Positions 11,054 to 21,217 of a stretch of DNA of 64,000 bases are shown here, piece after piece. The translations under genes were made by a program, and so were the position numbers. The notes beneath the pieces are model-generated. The model was not told the origin of the DNA, searched no databases, and was given only the letters and a program-made list of their open reading frames with translations. The DNA is from Gracilariopsis chorda. Taxonomy: Eukaryota > Rhodophyta > Florideophyceae > Gracilariales > Gracilariaceae. The DNA is taken from assembly GCA_003194525.1 (NCBI GenBank), contig NBIV01000310.1, forward strand, positions 1 through 64,000. The letters run 5' to 3'. Position 1 is the first letter of the stretch, and each line of letters starts with the position of its first letter.

Positions 11054-14000
11054 ATGGAGTCGACCAGTACTTCTTCGAGCAATGATCAAGGCACCCAACG
11101 GAGTCACGGCAGGATTCGAGGCCGTGGAGGGCACCAAACAAGAGGTCGTGGCCGAGGACGTGGAAGGGGCCGTGGCAGAGGACATGGGAGGGGCAGCTCT
11201 GCACCCACAACTCGAGCAAAACAGCAGAAGCCACGCAGAGGAAACCCCAGAAGAAGTCGCCCACCTAGATCAACCAATGAAGAAGACCAAAATGCGCCAC
11301 GATCAGCGACATCTTCCGACCCGAAGAAGAGCTTGCAACAAGTTCAAGTGGGTCTGTCAAGGCTCACCCTAACAGAGCTTTCAGCATCGCTTACGCGAAA
11401 GCTCACATCTGCGAAACTGGAGTGCATCTTTTGCTTGGATAGAATTCGCCGTGACAAACCGTTGTGGTCATGTGAGACTTGTTATTCGACGACTCACTTG
11501 CACTGCGCTCGTAAGTGGGCCCGTCAATCGACAGCCCCTTCGGAAAACGCTGCATTCACTAAACAAACTACCCCGGCGTGCCCGGCCTGTAGAACCGAGA
11601 TAGAGCCATCAAGCCTAGCGTTCTGGTGCTTCTGCCGCAGGACGAAGAATCCTTCAATTGAGCCTGGCTTGACTCCGGGCAGCTGTGGTGATGTATGCTT
11701 CAAAGAAAAGGGATCCCTTGGATCTAAGTGTACACATCGATGCAACGCCGTATGTCATCCGGGCCCTTGCGCTCCTTGCACCTTGCCGGCGAACCCTGTT
11801 TCTTGCTTCTGCGGAAAGACCAAAGTCCCACGTCACTGTGGAGAAGAAATCAAGCTCACGTCGTGTGGCAAAGCATGTGGGAGAGTCCGAGTATGCTCGC
11901 ACCCTTGCAAGTCCGTATGTCACGCAAAAGAATGCCCGCCGTGCGAAGAACTAACTGAGGTTCGATGCTTCTGCGGTAGCACCACAAACTTACTGCCGTG
12001 CGGAGTGGAAGGGTACTCATGTGAGAAACTCTGCGACAAACGCTTGAAGTGTGGCAACCATCGATGTTCAAAAAGTTGTCATGCCGGCGAATGCCAGGAA
12101 TGCGAGCTCAGCCCAGACGCTGCCAAATTCTGTCCATGCGGAAAGACTTCTCTTACTGCTGCGCAGCGATTCGCACGAAGCACTTGCCTAGATGAACTAC
12201 CAAGTTGCGGCGGGCTCTGCGGTCGGTCTCTTGAATGCCTAGGACGTCACACGTGTGCTAAACAATGTGGTCATGAAGGTGATTGTGGGGTTTGTGAGAG
12301 AACGATCGTTGCGCAGTGTCGATGTGGCAGTACTCGTAAAAGTGTATCATGCAATGAAGACAAGGAAATATTACGCACCAAACTTACTTGCGACAAAACA
12401 TGCAATGACCGGCTTATGTGCCGTAGACACAAATGCACGAATGTGTGTTGTATGTACAAGAGGCGGAAAGTGATTCGAGACGCAGATGTTGTTTCAAGCG
12501 AAGTTCTTTGGGAGCACACAGGTAGAGGTGTGCTGCTATCAAATGCAGAGAGGAGGAGAGCAGGCCATCTTTGTTCGAAAGCCTGTGAGAAGGCACTAGA
12601 CTGCGGTATACATGAATGCGATTACCCTTGCGGGCATAGCGATGATTGTCCACCTTGCGGAATTCTGGTCCACGAGCCTCGAGCTTGCGCATGTGGAAAG
12701 ACGGTGACGAATCCCCCGGTGCGATGTGGCGCTGCCCCTCCATCTTGTTCAGAACCGTGCCTGAAGTCCAAAGAATGTGGCCATGTCCAAAGTCGACACG
12801 AATGTCACTTCGGAGAATGCCCACCTTGTCTGGAAGTTGCTACATTCAGCTGCATCGGTGGACATGAAAAGCGATTCGTAAGCTGTAACGCGGGTCGAAA
12901 AGGAATCAAATGTCATCGGGCCTGCGGTCGGGGGCTCAAGTGTGGTGTCCATGGTTGCCGGAAACATTGCCATGGGAATTATCCTGAAGAGTGCGAAGCT
13001 TCCAGCGACAGCGGGTGTCAGCAGGTCTGTGGACTTGCGCGGAAAAACTGTGAACATATGTGCCAGGCTCACTGCCACCCGGGAATGCTATGCCCCGAGA
13101 CTCCCTGCAAAGCGCAAATCGTCGCCAAATGCCCGTGTGGACGACGAAGAGAAACCACACTGTGTCTCCGAAGTGCATATGGGCAGCCTCAGGAAAGTAA
13201 CTCCGACATTCGACTGCCGTGTGATGAAGAATGTGAAGGGGAAGCAAGGCGTCGTGCATTTGCGGCCGCTGTAGGCAGAGATGATGATCCCGGGGGCCAT
13301 GGCGGAGATCTTGGACCATCCGGACGAGAGGAGACAAAGTTCACAGACTTCTTGCACAGATTTGCAGAGACGGAACCGGATATGCTCTCATTTTTCGAAA
13401 GTGAACTCGCCCAGATCGTTCTAGGAAAGACTCGCAAAATAGAACTGGATGACTTGCCGCAGCTCCATCGCCTAGTGCTGCACACGCTCGTTGAGTTGTA
13501 TAATTTGGAGAGCGAGTCGCGACGAACTCCGAAGGGTAAGAAAGTTGTTGTAAAGCACAGGGGGCCTGGAGAAAAACCGGTGTTTCCAAAACCGTTGCTG
13601 TCGGAATCGTACGCAGATCTAGTGAGACAGAGAAAGCACGACGAAGAATTGAATCGAACAATGTACATGGGTTTCCCGGGCTCCGCAATGGTTCACAATG
13701 AAATGCAACTGCAATCCAAGGCGGTGAAGCTTCTGAAGACACATGCTGGGTCATACCGACTACCCCGCACGACTACAATGTCAACAGGCCAGCTTGGTGT
13801 CGTTGTTCAATTCAGTACATCAGAACGCTGTTCCCTAGTGAAAGAGCAATTTAGAAGCCGTTCCGATGTGACTATAGAGGAGCCAAGTGTCGACGCAGAC
13901 GCCAGCTTGGTAAGGAGAGGACTTTCTCGTTTTGGTGTTCCGCAAGCTGGTTCATCGTCCGAGAAGCCATGGTCTGAAGAGGTGCACCATGACACGGACT

Positions 14001-14086
14001 CCTACCGCAATTACGAATGCGAGTTGCGGACTGCGTCGATGCAGGATCAAATGCGCGGCGACGTCCCTAATTCATGGGACGATTAG
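11054..14086 (+). CDS. NFX1: NFX1-type zinc-finger protein (NFX1/shuttle craft/FAP1 family)
   Basis: Single-exon gene of 1010 codons with an ATG at 11054. Family members are nuclear nucleic-acid-binding proteins; human NFX1 and yeast FAP1 act in transcription and growth control. Order of parts: an RG-rich tail (about residues 20-47; such runs bind RNA and are arginine-methylated); a variant RING/PHD-like Cys-His domain (124-179, from CIFC to CPAC) typical of the family and suggesting E3 ligase activity; a long array of NF-X1 fingers (about 190-725) built on repeated CGxHxCxxxCHxGxCxxC blocks; then an R3H domain (about 762-835) with the R-x3-H signature in LHRLVLHTL. The length of about 1000 residues is normal for NFX1. 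One stretch between fingers (about 475-515) is not finger-like and may be a lineage insertion. The frame is intact, so the gene is probably functional. Its neighbour at 14376 is convergent, with 289 bases between stop codons. Confidence 0.93.
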   Translation: MESTSTSSSNDQGTQRSHGRIRGRGGHQTRGRGRGRGRGRGRGHGRGSSAPTTRAKQQKPRRGNPRRSRPPRSTNEEDQNAPRSATSSDPKKSLQQVQVGLSRLTLTELSASLTRKLTSAKLECIFCLDRIRRDKPLWSCETCYSTTHLHCARKWARQSTAPSENAAFTKQTTPACPACRTEIEPSSLAFWCFCRRTKNPSIEPGLTPGSCGDVCFKEKGSLGSKCTHRCNAVCHPGPCAPCTLPANPVSCFCGKTKVPRHCGEEIKLTSCGKACGRVRVCSHPCKSVCHAKECPPCEELTEVRCFCGSTTNLLPCGVEGYSCEKLCDKRLKCGNHRCSKSCHAGECQECELSPDAAKFCPCGKTSLTAAQRFARSTCLDELPSCGGLCGRSLECLGRHTCAKQCGHEGDCGVCERTIVAQCRCGSTRKSVSCNEDKEILRTKLTCDKTCNDRLMCRRHKCTNVCCMYKRRKVIRDADVVSSEVLWEHTGRGVLLSNAERRRAGHLCSKACEKALDCGIHECDYPCGHSDDCPPCGILVHEPRACACGKTVTNPPVRCGAAPPSCSEPCLKSKECGHVQSRHECHFGECPPCLEVATFSCIGGHEKRFVSCNAGRKGIKCHRACGRGLKCGVHGCRKHCHGNYPEECEASSDSGCQQVCGLARKNCEHMCQAHCHPGMLCPETPCKAQIVAKCPCGRRRETTLCLRSAYGQPQESNSDIRLPCDEECEGEARRRAFAAAVGRDDDPGGHGGDLGPSGREETKFTDFLHRFAETEPDMLSFFESELAQIVLGKTRKIELDDLPQLHRLVLHTLVELYNLESESRRTPKGKKVVVKHRGPGEKPVFPKPLLSESYADLVRQRKHDEELNRTMYMGFPGSAMVHNEMQLQSKAVKLLKTHAGSYRLPRTTTMSTGQLGVVVQFSTSERCSLVKEQFRSRSDVTIEEPSVDADASLVRRGLSRFGVPQAGSSSEKPWSEEVHHDTDSYRNYECELRTASMQDQMRGDVPNSWDD

Positions 14087-14375
14087 CCACGAATGGTGGT
14101 GTAGCGAAGATGAGGATGCATAAACCTGAGACATATCTCAGTTTGTACTGCGTCGGCATGGTCTATGAGACCGGAGTTACGGGGAGCTATGTCTCCCTAT
14201 GCGTATACACTGTGTACTAACGAGCTGAGCAGCAGTAAAGAAGAAATCTTTGAATGTGATTTGTGCTTCAGCCACTCAGTGAGCGAGCTGCAAAAAGGGT
14301 GAAGCAGTGAATTTACGGGATCACGTCAGCCGCCGGAGGATGTACATGGCCTTGTGATGTGGATGGCAACGCACT

Positions 14376-15356
14376 TCACGTGGCTGTGCGTGGTTTCTTT
14401 GGTGGCGGTTGCTCTAATAGCTCCGTGATTTGTTGATTGGTGGCTACTTGCAATGGGGTCTTGTCGTCTTTAGTCTTTGCTAGAGGATTGGCACCATTCT
14501 TCAAGAGTAGTTCGACGCATTCGGTATGACCTCGTAGTGCTGCCTGATACAAGGCGGTTCTACCATCATCTGTGACGGCATCAAGGCCGATTCCGGCATT
14601 GAGAAGCACGTCGATAACATCGTCATGGCCCTCAAAAGCAGCTGTTCGAAAACAAAACAACGTGTGAGAAAGGGGAGGCAACATACATTACATGCGAAGA
14701 AGAGGGGACTTACCGTAGTGCAGAGCTGTGGATTGGTGCATGCTTGTTGTGGCGTTTTTGTCAATGCCGCATTGTATGAGCAGTTGACAGGCTTCGACAC
14801 AACCTCGCTCAGCTGCAACGTGCAATGCGTTGTACTGGAATACGTCGACGTCGTTGATGTAACCATTACATTCACCATCTGGAGCAAGCAATTGTTTGAG
14901 CTTTTCAACGTCATTTTCGGCGGCCGCGGCGTGAAGAGGCTTCGATCCCAGTTTGCCAGAATCGATAAACGACTTGAGGCGACCCTTGAGCAATGAGGAT
15001 ATCTCTGCCATTGCGGAGGCGAATTCTTCGGGAGGGAGGCCATGGCACTCTTCGTCAGCGTATTCATCATCTGACGGCGCGTAGTCATCGTCCTCTTCAT
15101 CGTCTGATGGTTGTGGGCCGGGTTGCGGTTGCGTTTCGATACGTTCTACGGGACCGAATGAAACCTTTCGACGTTTGCGGTTCACATTACTTTGCTGTGC
15201 TTTTTGGCTGTCCTCGGAAGGCAGGATATCTGTTTGATCTTTAGGTGTGTTGTTGTCAGAAGGACTTGCGCGTTTGTTTGGTTGGTGTTGAGGATGAGAT
15301 GCGGAAGCGCTCGCAGGCGGATTGTCTTCGGGTGGGGCCTGTTCTGAAGTCGCCAT
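14376..15356 (-). CDS. Ankyrin-repeat protein with NLS and KVSF motif (two exons)
   Basis: Exon 1 is 15356-14714 and exon 2 is 14641-14376. The 72-base intron (14713-14642) starts GTAAGT and ends with a pyrimidine-rich tract and CAG. Splicing restores the ankyrin core LHYAAFEGHDD across the junction, which is strong support. The product is 302 residues: a disordered Pro/Ser/Gln-rich head, a basic RKRRK nuclear-localisation-like cluster (60-64) running into KVSF (64-67), a DDEEDDD acidic patch (85-91), then about four ankyrin repeats (136-285) and a short KKPR tail. KVSF fits the PP1-docking RVxF consensus, and PP1 targeting subunits of the MYPT type also combine such a motif with ankyrin repeats. 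A PP1 role is inference. A nuclear adaptor is the safest reading. It shares a 514-base divergent promoter with the gene at 15871. Confidence 0.85.
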
Positions 15357-15870
15357 GATATCCGCTGCACTTGTCTCGCAGGGAAACGAGTGGCCGTCTA
15401 CGCGGAAGCAGAGGAAGAAGAGGTACGACGAGCGCCGACGTCGAAGCGCAACGCACGCTCCGTCAAGAATCGGTGTGGGTGTAACAGCCGTTGCAGATCG
15501 ACCATTCGAAAGTTCGCCAATTTTGGCGCGAAAAAAGAAACAGTTCTTGACACGGTTTTGGTGAAAAGGTGACCACGCAGTGTGACTGTGCGCGCTTGGG
15601 CGCACGCTCGGAGCAGCGCGTGCTGGTCGTGGCGCTAACGTGACGGAGTTGCACGATGATTGGCTCAGAACGGCGGCTGTCTCATAATTGCACCACGGCG
15701 CACCAGCCAAGCTGACGTGGTCGCATCCCATTGCAAGTTTCCAAACATTTAATAACTGGCCGTTACTAATCACATCCGGACATGCGCATGGACAAAACAC
15801 ACATATCAATACTACGCCCCCGCCCCCTATCACAACCTTCGTCCCACACTCAAGCCGCGATCCCGTCGCA
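15357..15870. promoter_or_regulatory. Bidirectional promoter region
   Basis: The 514 bases separate two divergently read genes, so the promoters of both must lie here or overlap. A GATTGG box (an inverted CCAAT box) is present near 15657. No clear TATA box was seen for either gene. The ankyrin-side frame stays open through most of the stretch, but its first ATG that leads into the conserved protein is at 15356. Confidence 0.5.
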
Positions 15871-17022
15871 ATGACTGCTTCACTGTCAGAATCGTCTTCG
15901 AGCCAGCCCCACTCATCCAAAAGTGAAAAAGACGAGGCAGGTCCCCTCGTGAAAATGGGTTCCCCGCGGATACCACGAGCTCATCGCTCACCTTTACCCC
16001 TCCCGCCAATCCCAACCTTCCTGCAGCCTTTGTCTTCAGCTTCAGATTCTCGTCACCTTTTCTCAGATGCATTTAATCCAATTCAACACCCGTCCACGCT
16101 ATCCCCTTTACTCAACGTTCACTCCCCATATAAAGCACCACCAGAACATCATCATCACAATGATGATCAAAGTTCAGAGAACGATCAAAAATCATACTCT
16201 AACTCTGTAGAACACATTTTTTCCCAGCGTAACATGTTGAAGAAGTACTCCGTTCCCACAAATCGATTCATTGCACCTCAATGCGTCTTTCCCCCTATCT
16301 CATCACAAGCTCATTTCGCATCCGAGTTGAAGCCCATTCCCAAAGTGCTTCAACGAAAACTGATTCCGCCACCACTAAATCTAAACCTAGAATCACATCA
16401 TACCCCACGAAATGAAGCAAACAACCCTTTTCAAGATCGCCCGGGTCAAAATTCATCCCAAAAACCAATATCTAGACCTCGATTCTATGCCACCACAACA
16501 TCTTCAAGATATTGTCATATATGTGGTAGAGGTTCTTCTTCGAACACCACAGCAAGATGTTCAAACACTAGTGTAGGCCTTTGCAGAAAGGTTATTTGTC
16601 AACGATGCTTGCTGATTCATGACCCCACCAATGCCTCCGTCACCACAAGAAATGATTTGACGTGGAAGTGTACCCACTGCACCGATAATTGCCCTCCTAC
16701 TGCTAGGTGCCATCAGTATGCAAAGAATAATCTGAAGAGACGAATTCGGAACCTTGAAGCATCAATGGACAAAAAGAGTAAACTTCTTCATCAACCCTCT
16801 GTGCCAGATCTTGTGAATACGACTTTCAGAAACGAATTTTTGAGTTTAGAGAACGGTTCTTCAGAGAATATGGGGAAGTTCTATTTGGAGAGTGGTTCTC
16901 CCTTGATACATAGCTTTGAGAATTTCGATTCAGAAGAACAGCGTTGGGGCTTGGATTTCTCAAAAACAGATATGCTGGGCAGCGTTCTAGATGAAGCGTC
17001 TGTGTATGGTGTACTATCCTAG
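15871..17022 (+). CDS. zf-4CXXC_R1-like cysteine-rich protein (CDCA7-related domain)
   Basis: Single-exon gene of 383 codons. The start is the first ATG of the frame. Residues 1-210 are low-complexity (Ser, Pro, His). Residues 215-281 form a compact Cys/His module: CxxC, later a C-x4-C-x2-C group (CRKVICQRC), then WKCTHC and two more cysteines. Order and spacing resemble the zf-4CXXC_R1 domain of CDCA7 and its fungal and plant relatives, with the LTWKC block matching the DPxWxCPxC block of that family. CDCA7 works with the SNF2 remodeller HELLS in DNA-methylation maintenance; the basic stretch after the domain (KNNLKRRIRNLEA) would suit DNA binding. Family assignment is by pattern only. The next gene is a SNF2 protein, but of the Rad5/16 class rather than HELLS. 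Confidence 0.65.
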   Translation: MTASLSESSSSQPHSSKSEKDEAGPLVKMGSPRIPRAHRSPLPLPPIPTFLQPLSSASDSRHLFSDAFNPIQHPSTLSPLLNVHSPYKAPPEHHHHNDDQSSENDQKSYSNSVEHIFSQRNMLKKYSVPTNRFIAPQCVFPPISSQAHFASELKPIPKVLQRKLIPPPLNLNLESHHTPRNEANNPFQDRPGQNSSQKPISRPRFYATTTSSRYCHICGRGSSSNTTARCSNTSVGLCRKVICQRCLLIHDPTNASVTTRNDLTWKCTHCTDNCPPTARCHQYAKNNLKRRIRNLEASMDKKSKLLHQPSVPDLVNTTFRNEFLSLENGSSENMGKFYLESGSPLIHSFENFDSEEQRWGLDFSKTDMLGSVLDEASVYGVLS

Positions 17023-17886
17023 CAGCTGCTAGATCTCCCGTTCGATATCAAAAATCTAAATATATTGTATCTCACTTGAAAGTATTTGTGAAATAGCCCA
17101 GAATCATGAGAAGTAACAAGTGCGTGGCAGTTCTGATAATCCAACAATTACAGCGTAATCTTAAGACGGATCGCAGTATATCTTATGCTTGAGAATCAAT
17201 GGAAAACAGCTTCAAGAAACAAGGATCTCATTAACAATTCTCGACCGCTTCCATGTTCATCACTTTCGAAGGCAATGCAGATCACGATTCAAAATAGGGC
17301 TTATTCCGAGATTCTTGAACCAAAGATCATGACGAGAGAATTAAGAGTAATTGAGCAGGGTTTTCCAGCTTTGACTAGCTGAAAGGTGCAGCATCCTGTC
17401 ATCAAAGTACTCCATATCAAACGTTTTCTCTCTGTGCTAATTCTCCTTTTCTTATATTTATATATTACAAGTCGTGGACGCAAGCCATATGAGTATTAGT
17501 CCAATTTCTTGATAACTTGACAATCCATTTGTGGATCACATGTAGTACCCCCATGCTTCTTCTCGGGGCAAGAGCAGCACAACGCCTGTCGCCCACTTGA
17601 TGCTAGTTTGAGGCATCAATCGTCGATATAATCGCGGTGAGCTTCTCCGGCTTCTCCGCGCTAGCCATTCCCGCTTGCCTTAAAAATGTGCTTTCCTTAG
17701 GTTGTCGTCGTATATTGCATTAATAAACCCTGTCACCTTCGACGAGTAATCTGCTGTGTACGTTACCACACCTCTCTAGTTCGGCGGCTACCGTAAAACA
17801 AAATCGAACATGTTAGGGTAAAGCATGAGACGTTCATCTGAGCAATAACAGTTTCACACATCTTCAAGAGTCGACCAAGCCAAGGT
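17023..17886. other. Convergent intergenic spacer
   Basis: The spacer lies between the stop codons of the zf-4CXXC-like gene (+) and the SNF2 gene (-). It must hold both 3' UTRs. A few short open frames of about 60 codons occur but show no recognisable sequence. No repeat or RNA gene is evident. Confidence 0.5.
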
Positions 17887-20800
17887 CTATCTGCCACCAT
17901 TCGAATAGTTGAAGGACCGAGCAAAATCAAGGACGTCTTGTGCCATAGCAGCTGTCGATTCATTGTTCTCAAGCATCGCTCTTTGAGCAACATTCTCCGC
18001 AACATCGGAAAACATCCACATCAAATCACGCATAGTCAGCCGTCGTCGCCCCATGGTCTTCAGACCTTCTACACCCAAAGCGCCATCAATAATTTGTCGC
18101 TTTCTGTCTTGAATCTGTAGAATCTTGTCTTCCACCGTGTTTTCGATCTTGTACTTAGTTACGGTTACATCTTTTGTCTGACCGATGCGATGGACTCGGT
18201 CAATCGCCTGTACGCAGAAACGCATCGATTAAACAAACATCACTGTTAGAAAACTAGTCATTTGGTCGCGCTGTCATGGCCGCATGCTTCGCAAAACGCA
18301 CCTGATCTTCTACAGCAGGATTCCACCAAGAATCTAACAAGAATACATGATTAGCAATAGTAAGATTCAATCCAGTAGAGCCCGCATTAAGTGATATCAA
18401 GAACAACCTGCACTTGGTCCTAGTCCTAAACAGTTGAATCGCCGCTTGCCGAGCATTCAAAGTCATCGTGCCATCCAAACGGACAAATTCGTACCCCTCC
18501 TCGTTCAACGCAATCTCCACAAGATCAAGCATCCGGGTCCACTGTGAGTAGCACAAGACTTTGTCATTCGTAGTTTCCATCAAATTTCGATAGTCCTCTA
18601 TAAACGCTTTTATTTTCGTTGACCGCGATGATACATCTTTCTTCATGTCCTTCTTGCTTTCCCGGATCTCGCCTTCATCTGAGGAGTAACCCAAATCTTG
18701 TTTACCATCATAACTAGAGCTTGAAGAAACAGACCATCCCTCGTCGTCGGTTCGAGCTTTCTTAAAGTCCGGTTCGATATCAACACTCTCCTCGCTGGGA
18801 CGCTTGCCGCTGAAAACAAGCTGGATCTCTTCTTTACACTCTTTCTCAGGTTGCACAACTTCATCTTCAGCTTCCTTTTGGTTCTCCCTACGTCTTCGAC
18901 GTTCGAGAGCATGTACCTCTTTTCGCACACTATCCAAGGACATGTAATCATCCTCACAGGAAAGGCTCCCCCGGCAAAACGGACAGGTATCGTTTGTTGA
19001 TATCCATTTCTCAAAATCACTTGTGCAGAAGATGTGGCCACACTTAGTGACAGTTCCACCAGCAGTGATGATATCCATGCAAATCGGGCATTGTTGGGCA
19101 TGTTCACTTGTCGCCTCTGGACCCAATGCAACGTATAACCTCTCTTGTACTTCGGACGGGAGCTTTCTAAACAAGCATTTCGTGGTCATCCGAATATCCA
19201 CAACATCGAGTTCTTCGTCCGAAAACTTAAACTTAGAACCGCTTTCCCATTCACAAAGAGCAGGATGATTGCACGCTTGTCGTAGACGTAACAAAACCAC
19301 GTAAGTAAAGGCAAACTGGTTTTCCATGAATTCGGCGTTGTTCATGCGGCGTACGGTCCACAACTCTACACCATGATAATACTCTTGCTCTGTCTTTGTG
19401 AACTTGAGCTGCCTGACGGTAACTGTCCTGGGAGGTAGCTGGATAATCGGCTTTCCGTTTATCTTATCGATCTTCGCTCTTCGAAGCAAAACAACACCGA
19501 GCATGGTTTGAAACTTCTTGAACAGTATGTCCCTTCTGCGATTTCCAATGCGAAAAGAGCCCTCTAAGGGGTTCTTGAACTTATGCTTCCACTCGCGATA
19601 ACTTTCAACCACCTGATAACCAAGGAACAGAAATTGCGAATAAATATCATCGAGAGTATTCTGGATGGGGGTGCCCGTGAGAGACCACTTGTGTACGGTT
19701 TTGAGGTCCATAGCAGCGTGAAAGCGTTCACTTCGAAAGTTTTTTATGGCCTGAGCTTCGTCAAGGATAACACGATACCACTTGATTTGATATAGCCGGC
19801 CTGGAGGACGACAGATAAGCGGGTTTCTCTTCTCATCTCTTTGCAAAACCTTAGGAAACTCAGAGCTCAACACACCATACGACGTAATGACAACATCGAA
19901 TAGATGCAAATCGGCTGCAAACTTTTGACGATTCAAACCGTGGTACACAAGAACACGAGGACGAAACTCAGGTTCGATTCTTTCTCGAATCTCTGCGGCC
20001 CATTGATGTAAAACAGATGTGGGAGTAACAACAAGATTGGCTGCACCATGAGTTCCTTCGGTTACAGGCGGCTTGTTGTGCATAATAAGTGCGATCGTTG
20101 AAAGGGTCTTGCCAAAACCTTGATCATCAGCAAGAATACCGCCACGTGGATGTCCAGGTGGCTTATCAGGTTCTTCGCGCTCAACCATCCAGGCCAGGGC
20201 TTGACGTTGATGCTTAAGGAGCATGACTCGCATTTCAGGTGGAGTTTCCTTTTCGGCCTTCGCTTCGCTGCAATGCTCGTTCGTATTAAGGATTTCTTGG
20301 AGATCTTGTTGATTTATGGTGTCTGGTTCTTGTTTGACTGCCGAAGCTTGTCCAACCGAGATTTCTTGGGGTGGGGAGGCATCTTGCACTGGGGAGGCTA
20401 ATGCGGATGGACGCGTTGGACAGGAGGAAGAAGGCTGTTCTTCCGCGTGAGCTTGATCGCCAGAAGGTGAGGGCTGTTTAAAGTGCCGCAGAGAGTGGAC
20501 GAGTTGAAGCGGCGGAGCAATCGGCTGAGCGGACGGTGGTAGAATTAGAGGTGCGGCAGAGCAGCGTTTCGGAGTTGGGGTAGCGCGGGGACCGAGACGA
20601 GCCGTGATGGCAGACGGTTTGAGTAAGGTTTCTTCGTCTGAATCATTTGAGGACCTGGAGTTGGTGGAGTCACGGTGAATAGCAACCAAAGGGCTTTCTT
20701 CTTCGCTATCAGAGTCGTCGAACAGGGATGGAAGCAGTGGCTTCCTAGCTGGAGTGACAGTTGGCGCAGTAGGTGCAGCAGTGGCGGGGTGCGCTAGCCG

Positions 20801-20914
20801 GGTCTTATCGCACTCCGAGTCGGAAGAGATTTGAAACACGGGGGGTGATATACAGCTGATATGGCCACCATCGTCGTCGATGAGATCGAGAACGTCGTCG
20901 TTTGGATCTGGCAT
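17887..20914 (-). CDS. SNF2-family RING helicase, Rad5/16 class (ULS1/CHR28-like)
   Basis: Two exons: 20914-18302 and 18207-17887, with a 94-base GT-AG intron (18301-18208). Splicing joins WWNPAVEDQ to AIDRVHRIGQ, the conserved helicase C-terminal block, in phase 0. The product is 977 residues. Order: a head with a SUMO-interaction-like VLDLIDDD (8-15); helicase N-lobe with Walker A GGILADDQGFGKT (about 257-269) and DEAQ (about 383); a C3HC4 RING (about 607-646, CPIC to CPFC) inserted before the C-lobe; helicase C-lobe from about 770. The ADDQG form of motif I and the inserted RING are typical of plant CHR28/FRG1 and yeast ULS1, SUMO-targeted translocases and possible ubiquitin ligases acting on chromatin. 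Distinction from RAD16 and HLTF rests on motif I and the SIM. The old DNA transposon X begins only about 300 bases upstream of the start codon. Confidence 0.9.
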
Positions 20915-21208
20915 TGAAGCTGTAGCAGCTTTGAGACGCAGTGGAGTGAACAGGAAAAGGGCGGCACGCGCGAGGTGAGAAAGGCTCAGTGGGGTGCAGC
21001 TGCCGTGTTTGCCGCCAAAACGAATCCACTGTCCGTAGCGTCCCTAAAGTGGCGCATGCACGTTGAACCATTGCGTTGAAGACACCGTGCCGTAGAGTGA
21101 CGTGTCTGTGACAACAACACAGGACACAGGAAGACTGTCGTACGTGTCGGACACTTGTAAGACAGCAATGACATAAATTAGCAATGTCATTACTATTCTG
21201 GACAAGGG
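20915..21208 (-). promoter_or_regulatory. Upstream region of the SNF2 gene
   Basis: About 295 bases separate the SNF2 start codon from the first duplicated TAA of transposon X. The core promoter must lie here, or within the transposon if it has been co-opted. No clear TATA box is visible on the minus strand. Confidence 0.35.
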
Positions 21209-21217
21209 TAACCCCAT
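21209..21217 (+). repeat. Left outer end of transposon X: TAA duplication plus first six TIR bases
   Basis: TAA (21209-21211) is followed by CCCCAT, the first bases of the left TIR. The gypsy tandem entered directly after this, and its duplicated target CCCAT (21213-21217) is therefore part of the TIR. Confidence 0.6.

Noticed and set aside
15688-15870. Upstream extension of the zf-4CXXC-like frame
   Set aside because: The extension starts at TTG and contains no ATG before 15871, so it is not a eukaryotic start.
14714-15920. Longer upstream form of the ankyrin gene exon 1
   Set aside because: The frame stays open to 15920, but the part beyond 15356 overlaps the divergent promoter, has no ATG leading with a recognisable sequence and enters the neighbouring gene.
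17185-17382. 65-codon frame between the convergent genes
   Set aside because: Short, no family resemblance, lies in the probable 3' UTRs.
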